Shown piece after piece: positions 46,613 to 54,481 of a DNA stretch of 64,000 nt (position 1 is the stretch's first letter; each line of letters begins with the position of its first letter). The notes under the pieces are model-generated. The model did not search any database and was not told where the DNA came from. It worked only from the letters and a program-made list of their open reading frames with translations. Source of the DNA: CAXXIC01 sp049315325 (lineage in GTDB: Bacteria; Bacteroidota; Bacteroidia; Bacteroidales; UBA7332). Both the position numbers and the translations under genes were made by a program. The stretch is taken from contig JBMOKJ010000004.1 of NCBI GenBank assembly GCA_049315325.1, forward strand, positions 186,001 to 250,000, read 5' to 3'.

Positions 46613-47128
46613 ATGAAACTAAGAAACAAAGTATCACTAAAGGCAATAGTTATTGTATTTAGTGCTTTCGACAGTGTACCACTTTTTGCACAAGCTCCAC
46701 CACCAGGCAAGTATAACACAACAAATTATCCAAAAGATAGGAAATTTATCAATTCTATTTCAAATATTTTTGATCCATCATTGTCTTTAGATGATAACTC
46801 TATAAGTATTGGTGCAGATGGTTCTATATCTTATGGGCTGGAGGAAGAACTTCAAAAATTTGTAAAAAATGGTATGACCTTTAAATCGGTAGTATCGGTA
46901 CCAGGCACAGAATTAGTTCGAATTTTTAACGGAACGACAGCTATCAAGACTAAAGTTGCCGATGTAGTATTTTCTACACCTGATGGAGATTTGCATTTCA
47001 AAGTCATCAGAGCCGAAACATATATCAAACAAAAAGGCAAATGGTATTTTGTACTAGGACAAGGAACCAACTTTTTAACACAAGAAGAGTTTGACGAATA
47101 CAAAAAAGCGCATACCACCAAAAAGTAA
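46613..47128 (+). CDS. Secreted SnoaL/NTF2-like protein
   Basis: A 171-residue protein with a signal peptide ending SVPLFAQ. The mature part has the cone-like alpha+beta pattern of the NTF2/SnoaL (DUF4440-type) superfamily, best seen in the strands ADVVFSTPDGDLHFKVIRAE and KQKGKWYFVLGQGT near 115-155. Members are enzymes or small-molecule binders; no catalytic residues can be named here. It is a single-gene unit in the repeat-rich region. Confidence 0.65.
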   Translation: MKLRNKVSLKAIVIVFSAFDSVPLFAQAPPPGKYNTTNYPKDRKFINSISNIFDPSLSLDDNSISIGADGSISYGLEEELQKFVKNGMTFKSVVSVPGTELVRIFNGTTAIKTKVADVVFSTPDGDLHFKVIRAETYIKQKGKWYFVLGQGTNFLTQEEFDEYKKAHTTKK

Positions 47129-47156
47129 AAATTATGATGGATCAAGTCCTCGCTCC

Positions 47157-47240
47157 CCCTTCTAGCGCAAGTTTAGCGAAGCGTAACTTTAATTTGAAGT
47201 TGTAAACTTCACCTTTTGTTTTGTACGGTTCCGCTACGGG
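47157..47240 (+). repeat. Truncated family B element, copy 4
   Basis: CCCTTCTAGCGCAAGTTTAG, then CGAAGCGTAACTT, and GTTGTAAACTTCAC match the left part of the elements at 38561 and 43611. The right half and terminal repeat are missing. The next gene frame is open through it, but its real start lies downstream. Confidence 0.65.
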
Positions 47241-47289
47241 AAAGACCTGTCTCTGTGCCATTTTATACCTATTTATAAAAAACACTCTC

Positions 47290-48495
47290 ATGCAAAAACG
47301 TATTATTCAAATCACTTTATTGTTAGTTGTAACACTATCCATTCATGCGCAAAAACAATACGACAGCCGCGCTTACTGGATATCAGTTCTCACTAAAATC
47401 GCGAATCCTGTTCTTGCCAACTTGGCCGAAGAGAAGCTGCGCCTCAACATGCCTATTGAATGTAAAGATCCTAAACGAAAGGAAGTTGCGCATCTTGAAG
47501 CTTTTGGGCGAACGTTAGTAGGCATTGCACCGTGGCTTGAGTTGGGAGTTGATACTACTCCTGAAGGTAGGTTGCGCGAAAAATACATCCTTCTCACACG
47601 CAAGGCTATTGCCAATGCTGTTAATCCAACCTCGCCTGATTTTCTGAATTTCAACAAAAATAACGCACAACCATTGGTCGATGCAGCTTTTATGGCCAAC
47701 GGCTTACTGCATGGGTATAATCAACTATGGCTTCCGCTCGACAGCCTGACGAAAGTCAATGTAATTAAGGCTTTACAATCGACAAGAGGGATCAAACCGG
47801 GGAACAATAATTGGCTGTTGTTTAGTGCAATGGTGGAAACATTTATGATAAAAACAGGTGCTCAATACAACGGAAAGACTATTGAATACGCCCTCAAAAA
47901 ACACGCTGAGTGGTACAAAGGAGATGGAGCTTACGGCGATGGACCCGAGTTTCACTGGGATTACTACAATAGTTTTGTGATTCAACCTATGTTACTGACC
48001 ATCACGAACACGGTCAGAGAGAGGTCTCAAGACACTATTATGAGCTATCAAACGGTTCTGAAACGCGCCCAACGATTTGCCGTTGTACAAGAGCGTTTGA
48101 TATCGCCAGAGGGAACATACCCCCCAATAGGGCGCTCACTGGTGTATCGCTTTGGGGCATTTCAAAATTTGTCGCAAGTGGCACTATACAAGCAATTGCC
48201 TAAGGATGTTTCGCCGGCTCAGGTGAGGTCTGCTCTGTCGGAGGTTATTCACCGGCTTATGATTGCTCCAACATTGTTCGACAAAAATGGATGGCTTCGT
48301 ATTGGTTTGTATGGTTCACAACCCGATTTGTCGGAAAGCTATATCACCACCGGAAGTTTATATTTATGCACTGCAGGGCTTGTGGCATTAGGTCTTCCGG
48401 CTACCGACCCATTCTGGACTTCGCCCTCTGAAGATTGGACCAGTGTGAAAGTGTGGAAAGGCCTGGATATGCCGGCTGACCATGCCCTGAAATGA
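47290..48495 (+). CDS. Secreted DUF2264-family protein
   Basis: A 401-residue protein with a signal peptide ending LSIHAQ. The rest fits the DUF2264 family: RAYWISVLTKIANPVLANLAEEKL at the start, HLEAFGRTLVGIAPWLE near 58-74 and DGAYGDGPEFHWDYYNSFVI near 215-234. The predicted all-helical (alpha/alpha)6 fold is like that of glycoside hydrolases and lyases acting on uronic-acid sugars, and family genes often sit in polysaccharide loci; activity here is inference. An in-frame start at 47221 lies in a repeat and would destroy the signal peptide, so the ATG at 47290 is chosen. Confidence 0.85.
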   Translation: MQKRIIQITLLLVVTLSIHAQKQYDSRAYWISVLTKIANPVLANLAEEKLRLNMPIECKDPKRKEVAHLEAFGRTLVGIAPWLELGVDTTPEGRLREKYILLTRKAIANAVNPTSPDFLNFNKNNAQPLVDAAFMANGLLHGYNQLWLPLDSLTKVNVIKALQSTRGIKPGNNNWLLFSAMVETFMIKTGAQYNGKTIEYALKKHAEWYKGDGAYGDGPEFHWDYYNSFVIQPMLLTITNTVRERSQDTIMSYQTVLKRAQRFAVVQERLISPEGTYPPIGRSLVYRFGAFQNLSQVALYKQLPKDVSPAQVRSALSEVIHRLMIAPTLFDKNGWLRIGLYGSQPDLSESYITTGSLYLCTAGLVALGLPATDPFWTSPSEDWTSVKVWKGLDMPADHALK

Positions 48496-48580
48496 ATGGG
48501 TTTTCTCTGCTATATCTGTATCTGCGCAATAACTGCAATTTGAGAGCAACCTCAGCGAGGTGATTGTAAGATTGCGAAGC

Positions 48581-48764
48581 ATGGCAAAAACTCAAGACTC
48601 AGATATTTATCAATTTAGCAGTGAAAGACTCTCAGAAATCGATGGAATTCTATACTGTATTGGGATTTATGCAACAGCGAACGATTGAAGATTTCGATGG
48701 ACACAAGTGGGAGATTTTCTACATGGAAATATCGAAATTTTCCACGGAACAACCAAAAGAATAG
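48581..48764 (+). pseudogene. Remnant of a VOC (glyoxalase/bleomycin-resistance-like) gene
   Basis: The ATG at 48581 begins MAKTQDSDI, and after a reading-frame change near 48606 the sequence continues FINLAVKDSQKSMEFYTVLGF, the usual start of a VOC protein. This runs directly into FMQQRTIEDFDGHKWEIFYM, the usual end of the same family. The middle, normally some 70 residues, is missing, and a 2-nt loss in a T-run explains the frame change. The frame stops at 48762-48764. It was surely a short VOC metalloprotein gene; both lesions make a functional product unlikely. Confidence 0.75.
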
Positions 48765-48790
48765 CACTTTAAACTTATAAACTCAGACAG

Positions 48791-49246
48791 ATGAAGGAAT
48801 TTGAAAAAATATCAGAAAACAGCAACTACAGTGCTATAGACCTAGGTGCATTAGACGACCTGATGGCTTATTCGTTGATTCACCCAGTCCACAAAAACCT
48901 GATTGAAGGAAAGGTGTTTCTGAAGGATAAAACAAATGCTACAGGAACAGAGATTTCCTTTAACTCCCTCGCTCCCAAAACAGAACAACCGTATTTTCAC
49001 ATTCACCGAAAAAACGAAGAGACTTACATTGTGCTGAAGGGTTTCGGATTCTTTCAGGTCGACGACGACTGTTTTGGTATCAAAGAGGGGAGTGTGATTC
49101 GTGTTGCTCCACAAGGAAAACGTGGCATATGCAATTCGTCGGATGAAGCTATGATTTACATGGTCATTCAATCGAAGGAAAATTCGTTGGAAGAGTACAC
49201 TTCTGCAGATGGTGAACGGCTTCCTGTAACTCAGAAATGGAGGTGA
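48791..49246 (+). CDS. Cupin-domain protein
   Basis: A 151-residue cytoplasmic single-cupin protein. The first cupin motif appears as PYFHIHRKNEETYIVLKGFGFFQVD near 66-90, with H69, H71 and E76 as possible metal ligands; the second motif (GSVIRVAPQGKRGICNSSDE near 100-119) lacks its usual histidine, so metal binding may be partial. Function cannot be assigned beyond a small-molecule-binding or isomerase-like role. It lies 26 nt after the VOC remnant, with which it may once have shared a transcript. Confidence 0.82.
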   Translation: MKEFEKISENSNYSAIDLGALDDLMAYSLIHPVHKNLIEGKVFLKDKTNATGTEISFNSLAPKTEQPYFHIHRKNEETYIVLKGFGFFQVDDDCFGIKEGSVIRVAPQGKRGICNSSDEAMIYMVIQSKENSLEEYTSADGERLPVTQKWR

Positions 49247-49303
49247 AACAATGCTGAAGAGCCTCTTTGCGACGTTAAGTTTCTGAAATAGCAGTTTTAC
49301 ATA

Positions 49304-51075
49304 TTAATCAACTCTAATTCTTTCTATATAGTTCCCTTTATCGGTCATAATTTTGACCAAATAAAACCCACAATTGAATGTCTTTGGAATAAATAAATCT
49401 ATTTTGTTTTCATCATAATAATTACGAGAAAATAGGAGTTGGGCTTGAGAATTATAAATTGAAATCTGATGAATGATTAGGTTTTCAGAAATGATGTTTA
49501 TTTTGCTCTCACTTTTCACCCTTGTCGGGAAAATCTGTAAATTATTTTTTGTTTTTGAAATTGTGAAAATACCCGATGTAGCATTGTTCCACAACTGTCC
49601 GTCGGAAGTGTATTTTGCTACAAAACAATCGTTATTACCAGCACTAGATAATCGGAGTTCAGTTGTAGGAGAAGGGTCGAAATCGGCATTTGTACCATAG
49701 AGCTGCCCCGTCATATAAACATTATCTTGTTGATCAACTGCTAATCCTGCACAGATATTATTGGCAGTAGCACCTTCGCCACCAAAGCTAAACGCCCACT
49801 GACAAATCCCTGAATTGCTAAACTTTGCCAAAAATGCATCAGCAGTGGGGGACTTGGCTGTTATACTTATGCCATTCCCAAATGTAGCAGTTCCATTCAT
49901 CCAACCGGCCAAGTAGATGTTGTTTTGGCTGTCGAAACATACGCGGTGACCACCATCGCCAGTCCCACTAGCAAAACCATTTGCAAAACGGAGATTCCCA
50001 TTTGCGTCGAACGAAGAAAGGAATAACGCAGAATTGGATACATTAACTGTATTTGTTGTTGGGTCAAAATCTACATTACCTGTACCACTAAGTCGGCCTG
50101 TGAAATATGGATTGCCATTTTTATCGCAACGCAACGCACCTGGTGAAACTACTTCTGCTGCAACTCCGCCTATCTTTTTCACCCACACCAACGTGCCATC
50201 TGCAGCGTTGTATTTGGCAATAAAAATATCCGTCAGTCCACTACTAGATAAAGTGACAGGTGTCCCATTGGGATTGAAATCTACATTTGCCCCGCGAAAG
50301 TTTCCGGCAACAAACAGTCCTCCTTTGTGGTCGCTATCAAAAGTGATATAGCCTTCGGTAAATACATCGGTACATTCGGCAGCTATAGAGATTACCCATT
50401 GACAGACGCCACTTGTATTGTATTTTGATAGGAATAATCCAGCATTGGTAGACGGTAAGGTTCTTGAAACCGCTGTACCTAGTGGATTAAAATTCATTGA
50501 GCCGTGATAACCGCCTCCTACATACAAATCGCCCGTTGGTGCTACCGAAATATCCCAAGCCCGTTCCTGCGTATCTGCACCGCTATTTCCAAGCCCGAAA
50601 GCCCATTGATAATCACCATTCTGGTTGTATTTGCCACAAAACAATCTTCGTTGCCTTGTGTAGAAATAGTACCGCCACCTGCAGGATTGAAACTGGCACT
50701 TTGCGCACCAGTTTGAGTCGTACTTCCAAAATAACCGGTCATGTAAATATTTTTTACCTCATCGCAAGCCACACCATGAGGAGCTTCGGATGTGGAAGCT
50801 CCACCCATCATTTTACCCCAAATAAACTGTCCATTTTTGGAATATTTGGTAAGCACAATTTGTGTAGACTGTCCAGGTGCAGTAAGCGTAAAATTACCAG
50901 TCGGATTTACATTAATGGTGTTCTGAAACAATGCAGCATTAATGTAACACGTATCAGCATCTACGGTATTTGCTTTGCCATATTCCATTCCGGTGGATGA
51001 ATACAGGAATGCAAATTGTGCTCTGATTAAAACTGTCGAAAAAAGCATTATAATTAATAGTTGATTCTTTTTCAT
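49304..51075 (-). pseudogene. T9SS beta-propeller (SBBP-type) gene with one frameshift
   Basis: The gene starts at 51075 with a signal peptide (MKKNQLLIIMLFSTVLIRAQ) and runs to about 50633, then continues in another frame to 49304. Adding one base in the TTT at 50630-50632 joins the sequence as NEDCFVAKYNQNGDYQWAFG, a normal repeat, and makes the total 591 codons. The protein consists of repeated blades of the form FVAKYNxxGxxxWxxxxGG-GNDxxYxxGxF, typical of SBBP-like propellers, and ends in a type A T9SS signal. The single-base loss in a homopolymer may be a true mutation, phase variation or a sequencing error. Confidence 0.8.
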
Positions 51076-51165
51076 GTTGAAATTATTAAATATAAACAGT
51101 TTTGATTGGATACAAAAAATGATTTTCTTTGTGTCAAAAATAGATTATCATTATGTTAATTACAA

Positions 51166-51194
51166 GTACGTACTAAATGAATATATACGTACTA
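51166..51194. promoter_or_regulatory. Candidate HxlR operator repeats
   Basis: GTACGTACTA (51166-51175) and ATACGTACTA (51185-51194) are direct repeats 19 nt apart, each with a TACGTA palindrome. They lie 45-75 nt upstream of the HxlR-type gene and between it and the divergent propeller gene, as expected for autoregulation. Confidence 0.4.
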
Positions 51195-51239
51195 ATACTA
51201 TACCAATGCTGAATATCAAATATATAAATAACAATTATC

Positions 51240-51578
51240 ATGGATGAATTTAAATTCAATTCTAAAAGATTTGATTGCCCAATTGTTTTATTCCTCGATT
51301 TAATAGGAGGAAAATGGAAATCGCTGATACTCTGGAATTTGAAAGATGGCACCAAACGCTATGGCGAAATACGTAAATTACTGAAAGAAGTAACACCAAA
51401 GATGCTGACACAGCAACTCCGTGAATTGGAAGACGACGGAATAATCATGCGAAAAGTATATGCCGAAGTGCCGCCAAAAGTGGAATATACGTTAACAGAA
51501 TTGGGCGAAAGCATTATGCAGGTCGTTTGGGAAATGCGGAATTGGGGGTTGAAGTATCATGTTCAAAAGGAGTTGTAA
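51240..51578 (+). CDS. HxlR-family transcription regulator
   Basis: A 112-residue winged-helix regulator. It has the family start FDCPIVLFLDLIGGKWKSLILWNL near 11-34 with the conserved cysteine C13, the recognition-helix region PKMLTQQLRELEDDGIIMRK near 63-82, and the wing VPPKVEYTLTELGESI. HxlR members often sense electrophiles or oxidants through that cysteine and regulate a divergent gene; the target here is not shown, but the neighbouring intergenic region holds paired repeats. Confidence 0.9.
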   Translation: MDEFKFNSKRFDCPIVLFLDLIGGKWKSLILWNLKDGTKRYGEIRKLLKEVTPKMLTQQLRELEDDGIIMRKVYAEVPPKVEYTLTELGESIMQVVWEMRNWGLKYHVQKEL

Positions 51579-51613
51579 GCATTTTATGCACATACATATC
51601 CATCTTGATTTCG

Positions 51614-51645
51614 TTTGCCACTCCTGAAAAATATCACTACTTTTG
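51614..51645 (+). promoter_or_regulatory. trpS promoter
   Basis: TTTG (51614-51617) and TACTTTTG (51638-51645) are separated by exactly 20 nt, matching the Bacteroidetes -33/-7 form, with a leader of about 25 nt before the trpS ATG. Confidence 0.65.
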
Positions 51646-51674
51646 CATTCAAATAAAAAAACGAGAATTTTTGT

Positions 51675-52664
51675 ATGGAAACAGTCGTTAGCGGAATTCG
51701 TTCCACAGGTAATCTTCATTTGGGAAACTACTTTGGAGCGTTACGCAACTTTATAAAGATGCAGCACGAGCACAAGTGCTTCTTCTTCATTGCCGATTAT
51801 CACTCACTTACCACGCATCCAGATCCGAAACTGTTGCACCAAAATGTGCGTCAGGTGTTGTCGGAATACTTAGCTGCTGGGCTCGACCCAGAGGCATCGA
51901 CCATATTCGTACAAAGCGATGTGCCCGAAGTAACAGAACTTTACTTGTTGCTCAATATGCACGCTTATGTAGGTGAACTCGAAAAAACGACTTCATTTAA
52001 AGATAAAATCCGTCAGCAAAAGAATAACGTAAACGCCGGGTTGCTGACCTACCCAACGCTGATGGCTGCTGATATTTTACTACACAAAGCAAACAAAGTG
52101 CCGGTAGGGAAAGATCAGGAGCAGCACTTGGAGATGACACGCAATTTTGCAAAGCGCTTCAACTCACTCTACAGTGTGGACTATTTTCCAGAACCTGCTG
52201 CGTATAACTTCGGTTCGGAGTTGGTGAAAATCCCTGGACTAGATGGCAGTGGCAAGATGGGCAAATCGGAGGGCAACGGTCTCTACTTGTTCGATGAGCC
52301 GGCAGTGATTCGCAAAAAGGTGATGAAAGCCGTCACTGACCAAGGACCAACCGAACCAAACAGCGTGAAACACGAAGCGGTGGAAAACCTCTTCACCATA
52401 TTGAAAGTGGTATCGACGCCCGACACAGTGGCCTATTTCGAAGAGAAACACAACAACTGCGAAATCCGCTACGGAGACCTCAAAAAACAGTTGGCCGAAG
52501 GTATTATTGCTGTTACCGAACCAATCCGTGAGCGCATTCTTGATATTCAGAACGATGCAGAATACCTGCGCAAAGTGGTGAATATGGGAGCCGAAAAAGC
52601 GAGAGAAAGTGCAAGTAAAACGGTTGCAGAGGTACGTGAAATCATGGGATTCAAAAAATTCTAA
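51675..52664 (+). CDS. trpS: Tryptophanyl-tRNA synthetase
   Basis: A 329-residue class I synthetase that charges tRNA-Trp. The HIGH-type motif is HLGN at 15-18, the GSGKMGKSEGN segment near 190-200 is the KMSKS loop, and DQEQHLEMTRNFAKRF near 147-162 is the tryptophan-binding block. Length is normal. It has its own promoter and terminator, so it is a single-gene unit. No tRNA-dependent T-box element is seen in the short leader, as expected outside Firmicutes. Confidence 0.96.
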   Translation: METVVSGIRSTGNLHLGNYFGALRNFIKMQHEHKCFFFIADYHSLTTHPDPKLLHQNVRQVLSEYLAAGLDPEASTIFVQSDVPEVTELYLLLNMHAYVGELEKTTSFKDKIRQQKNNVNAGLLTYPTLMAADILLHKANKVPVGKDQEQHLEMTRNFAKRFNSLYSVDYFPEPAAYNFGSELVKIPGLDGSGKMGKSEGNGLYLFDEPAVIRKKVMKAVTDQGPTEPNSVKHEAVENLFTILKVVSTPDTVAYFEEKHNNCEIRYGDLKKQLAEGIIAVTEPIRERILDIQNDAEYLRKVVNMGAEKARESASKTVAEVREIMGFKKF

Positions 52665-52685
52665 TAATTTAGCAACATAATTAGG

Positions 52686-52716
52686 TAAAGGCTGTTCTAT
52701 TGTAGGATAGCCTTTA
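52686..52716 (+). terminator. trpS terminator
   Basis: TAAAGGCT and AGCCTTTA pair, with a few further inner pairs around a small loop, 21 nt after the trpS stop. Confidence 0.7.
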
Positions 52717-52747
52717 CTATTTTATGCATTTACTATCGTATTCAATT

Positions 52748-52862
52748 GCCCCTAAATCCCCTAAAGGGGACTTTTACTGAGATTTTGTTTTGAAAAATTC
52801 ATCATTGATAAAAATTTATTTAACCGTAGAATATTAAAGTCCCCTTTAGGGGATTTAGGGGC
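52748..52862 (+). mobile_element. 115-bp MITE-like element, copy 3
   Basis: The most regular copy: the left end GCCCCTAAATCCCCTAAAGG and the right end CCTTTAGGGGATTTAGGGGC are exact reverse complements over 20 bases, extended by GGACTTT / AAAGTCC. Same length as the copies at 2603 and 4044. Confidence 0.85.
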
Positions 52863-52921
52863 TAGGTTGATAACCATAAATATGACATTATTAATTCCTC
52901 TTCTTTTAATTATTGATAAAA

Positions 52922-53596
52922 ATGGAAAATAAAAAATACCGTGCACTACTCGTTGGAGCGAGTGGGTTAATAGGGCAGGAGTTGCTAAACCAACTTTTTG
53001 CAGACGAACGATTTGAATCCGTAACCGTTTGGGTACGCAAAACGCTAGACATCTCTCATTCGAAATTGGTGCAAAAAGTCATTGATTTCGATGCACTTCC
53101 TGAAAAATTGGAACACTCCGTAGATTATGCCTTTTGTGCATTGGGCACCACGATAAAGAAAGCAGGTAGTGAGACTGCGCAACACAAGATAGATTATGAA
53201 TATGTGGTTGAGTTTGCCAAAGTCTGCAAAAGGAGCGAAGTAGCTTCACTTGGGGTAGTTTCGTCGCTTGGCGCAAATGCTAAAGCGTCCAATTTCTACT
53301 TACGCACCAAGGGCGAAATGGAAGAATCGCTGAAGTCTTTGCAATTGAACAGATTGGTGTTCGTTCGACCTTCGTTGCTGTTGGGCAATCGTCAGGAATT
53401 CAGACTAGGAGAGGTGCTGATGACACCATTGATTAAGTTGTTCGCGCCATTACTGGTTGGCAAATTGCGCAAATATCGAGGTGTAGAGGCATCGAAAGTT
53501 GCAGCATGCCTTATCCGAGAGTCAATTACAAGTAATTCAGGTGTCACGATAATTGAATCGGACAAAATCGGACAAAGTTTTTTTGGCTCAAGATGA
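52922..53596 (+). CDS. NAD(P)-binding oxidoreductase (HTATIP2/YbjT-like)
   Basis: A 224-residue Rossmann-fold protein of the atypical short-chain dehydrogenase kind. The dinucleotide loop GASGLIGQ is near 12-19, CALGTTIKKAGS near 72-83, and VSSLGANAKASNFYLRTKGEMEE near 113-135 places serine, tyrosine and lysine in the order used by SDR enzymes. RPSLLLGNR near 150 is typical of HTATIP2-like members. Substrate unknown. A TTG nine bases upstream is in frame, but ATG at 52922 is preferred. Confidence 0.82.
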   Translation: MENKKYRALLVGASGLIGQELLNQLFADERFESVTVWVRKTLDISHSKLVQKVIDFDALPEKLEHSVDYAFCALGTTIKKAGSETAQHKIDYEYVVEFAKVCKRSEVASLGVVSSLGANAKASNFYLRTKGEMEESLKSLQLNRLVFVRPSLLLGNRQEFRLGEVLMTPLIKLFAPLLVGKLRKYRGVEASKVAACLIRESITSNSGVTIIESDKIGQSFFGSR

Positions 53597-53845
53597 ATAT
53601 AGTAGAACCAAATAAGATTAAATAATTTTTGAAACAATTGCATCTTGATGGCTATTTATCGCTACCGCGGGTCTTACGTTTTTTTTGCTGCAGAAAAAAA
53701 GTAAAGGGAATTCGCTTCAATAAATTGTAGTTGCCTTCTATTCTAGATTTTAAAAATCCTTAATTTCATCTTGAGCCTTTTTTTAAGCCTGAAGTTAGCT
53801 TAAGGAAATCGTAAAAAGTGGAGGAGTTTAATGTTGTTATTCTTA

Positions 53846-54481
53846 TTACAACTTCACCAAATAGGTGAGATTGGCAGAAATGACTTGGTTCGAAGAGCGC
53901 GAAAAGGCATCGGCTTTCGAATTGTAGAAGATGTCGGATAGACCATAATTGTAGCGACCTTCGATTAAGAAACAGCCGATTTTGGTGCGCAATTCAAAAC
54001 CACTTCCAACGCAAATACCATAGTCGAACGGATGATCAATCTTTTTTCCTATTTCCGCATTGGTAAGTGAAGCATAGTTTCCACTCTCTTTTTCACTGAG
54101 TAGGTAGGCGATTTTTGGTCCCAAATTGATGAAGTAACGAAAGCTCTTTCCTCCAAAATAGAGGTGCGTTAAAAAAGGCATTTCAATGTAGTTCGTTGAG
54201 CGTGAGTAGGAGAGTGCAGCATCGTCCATTGCCTCAATCCAACCCCTCTGACTGTAGTTTAACTCGATTTGCAGTCCGAAATGACTCTCTGTGATGTAAC
54301 GATAGGTGATACCGCCGTTTAAGCCATTGAGCGTATTTTGATTGACGATAGGTATAAAGTCAATTTTCGAGAAGGTCTGACCAGCATTTATTCCCAAAAA
54401 AGTCTCTGGTTCGAATTTATATTGAGCCGATAGCTGAAAACAAGCCAAAAGAATGGTCAGCAGAGTGATTGTTTTTCTCAT
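53846..54481 (-). CDS. PorT-like outer-membrane beta-barrel protein
   Basis: A 211-residue protein with signal peptide ending FQLSAQ, followed by a small outer-membrane barrel. The GINAGQTFSKIDF start, NGLNGGITYRYITESHFGLQIELNYSQRGW near 52-81 and YGICVGSGFELRTKIGCFLIEGRYNYGLSD near 154-183 are the strand pattern of the PorT/OmpA-like barrel family. It lies directly after the LysM fusion gene, its start sharing 1 nt with that stop, so the two are translationally coupled. The 53597-53845 gap before the next gene has only an AT-rich sequence. Confidence 0.8.
   Translation of the reverse strand: MRKTITLLTILLACFQLSAQYKFEPETFLGINAGQTFSKIDFIPIVNQNTLNGLNGGITYRYITESHFGLQIELNYSQRGWIEAMDDAALSYSRSTNYIEMPFLTHLYFGGKSFRYFINLGPKIAYLLSEKESGNYASLTNAEIGKKIDHPFDYGICVGSGFELRTKIGCFLIEGRYNYGLSDIFYNSKADAFSRSSNQVISANLTYLVKL

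Noticed and set aside
27155..48495. A classical chromosomal integron
   Set aside because: No integrase gene or attI is in the window, and the intergenic repeats do not show clean paired R and L boxes; kept only as a speculative finding.
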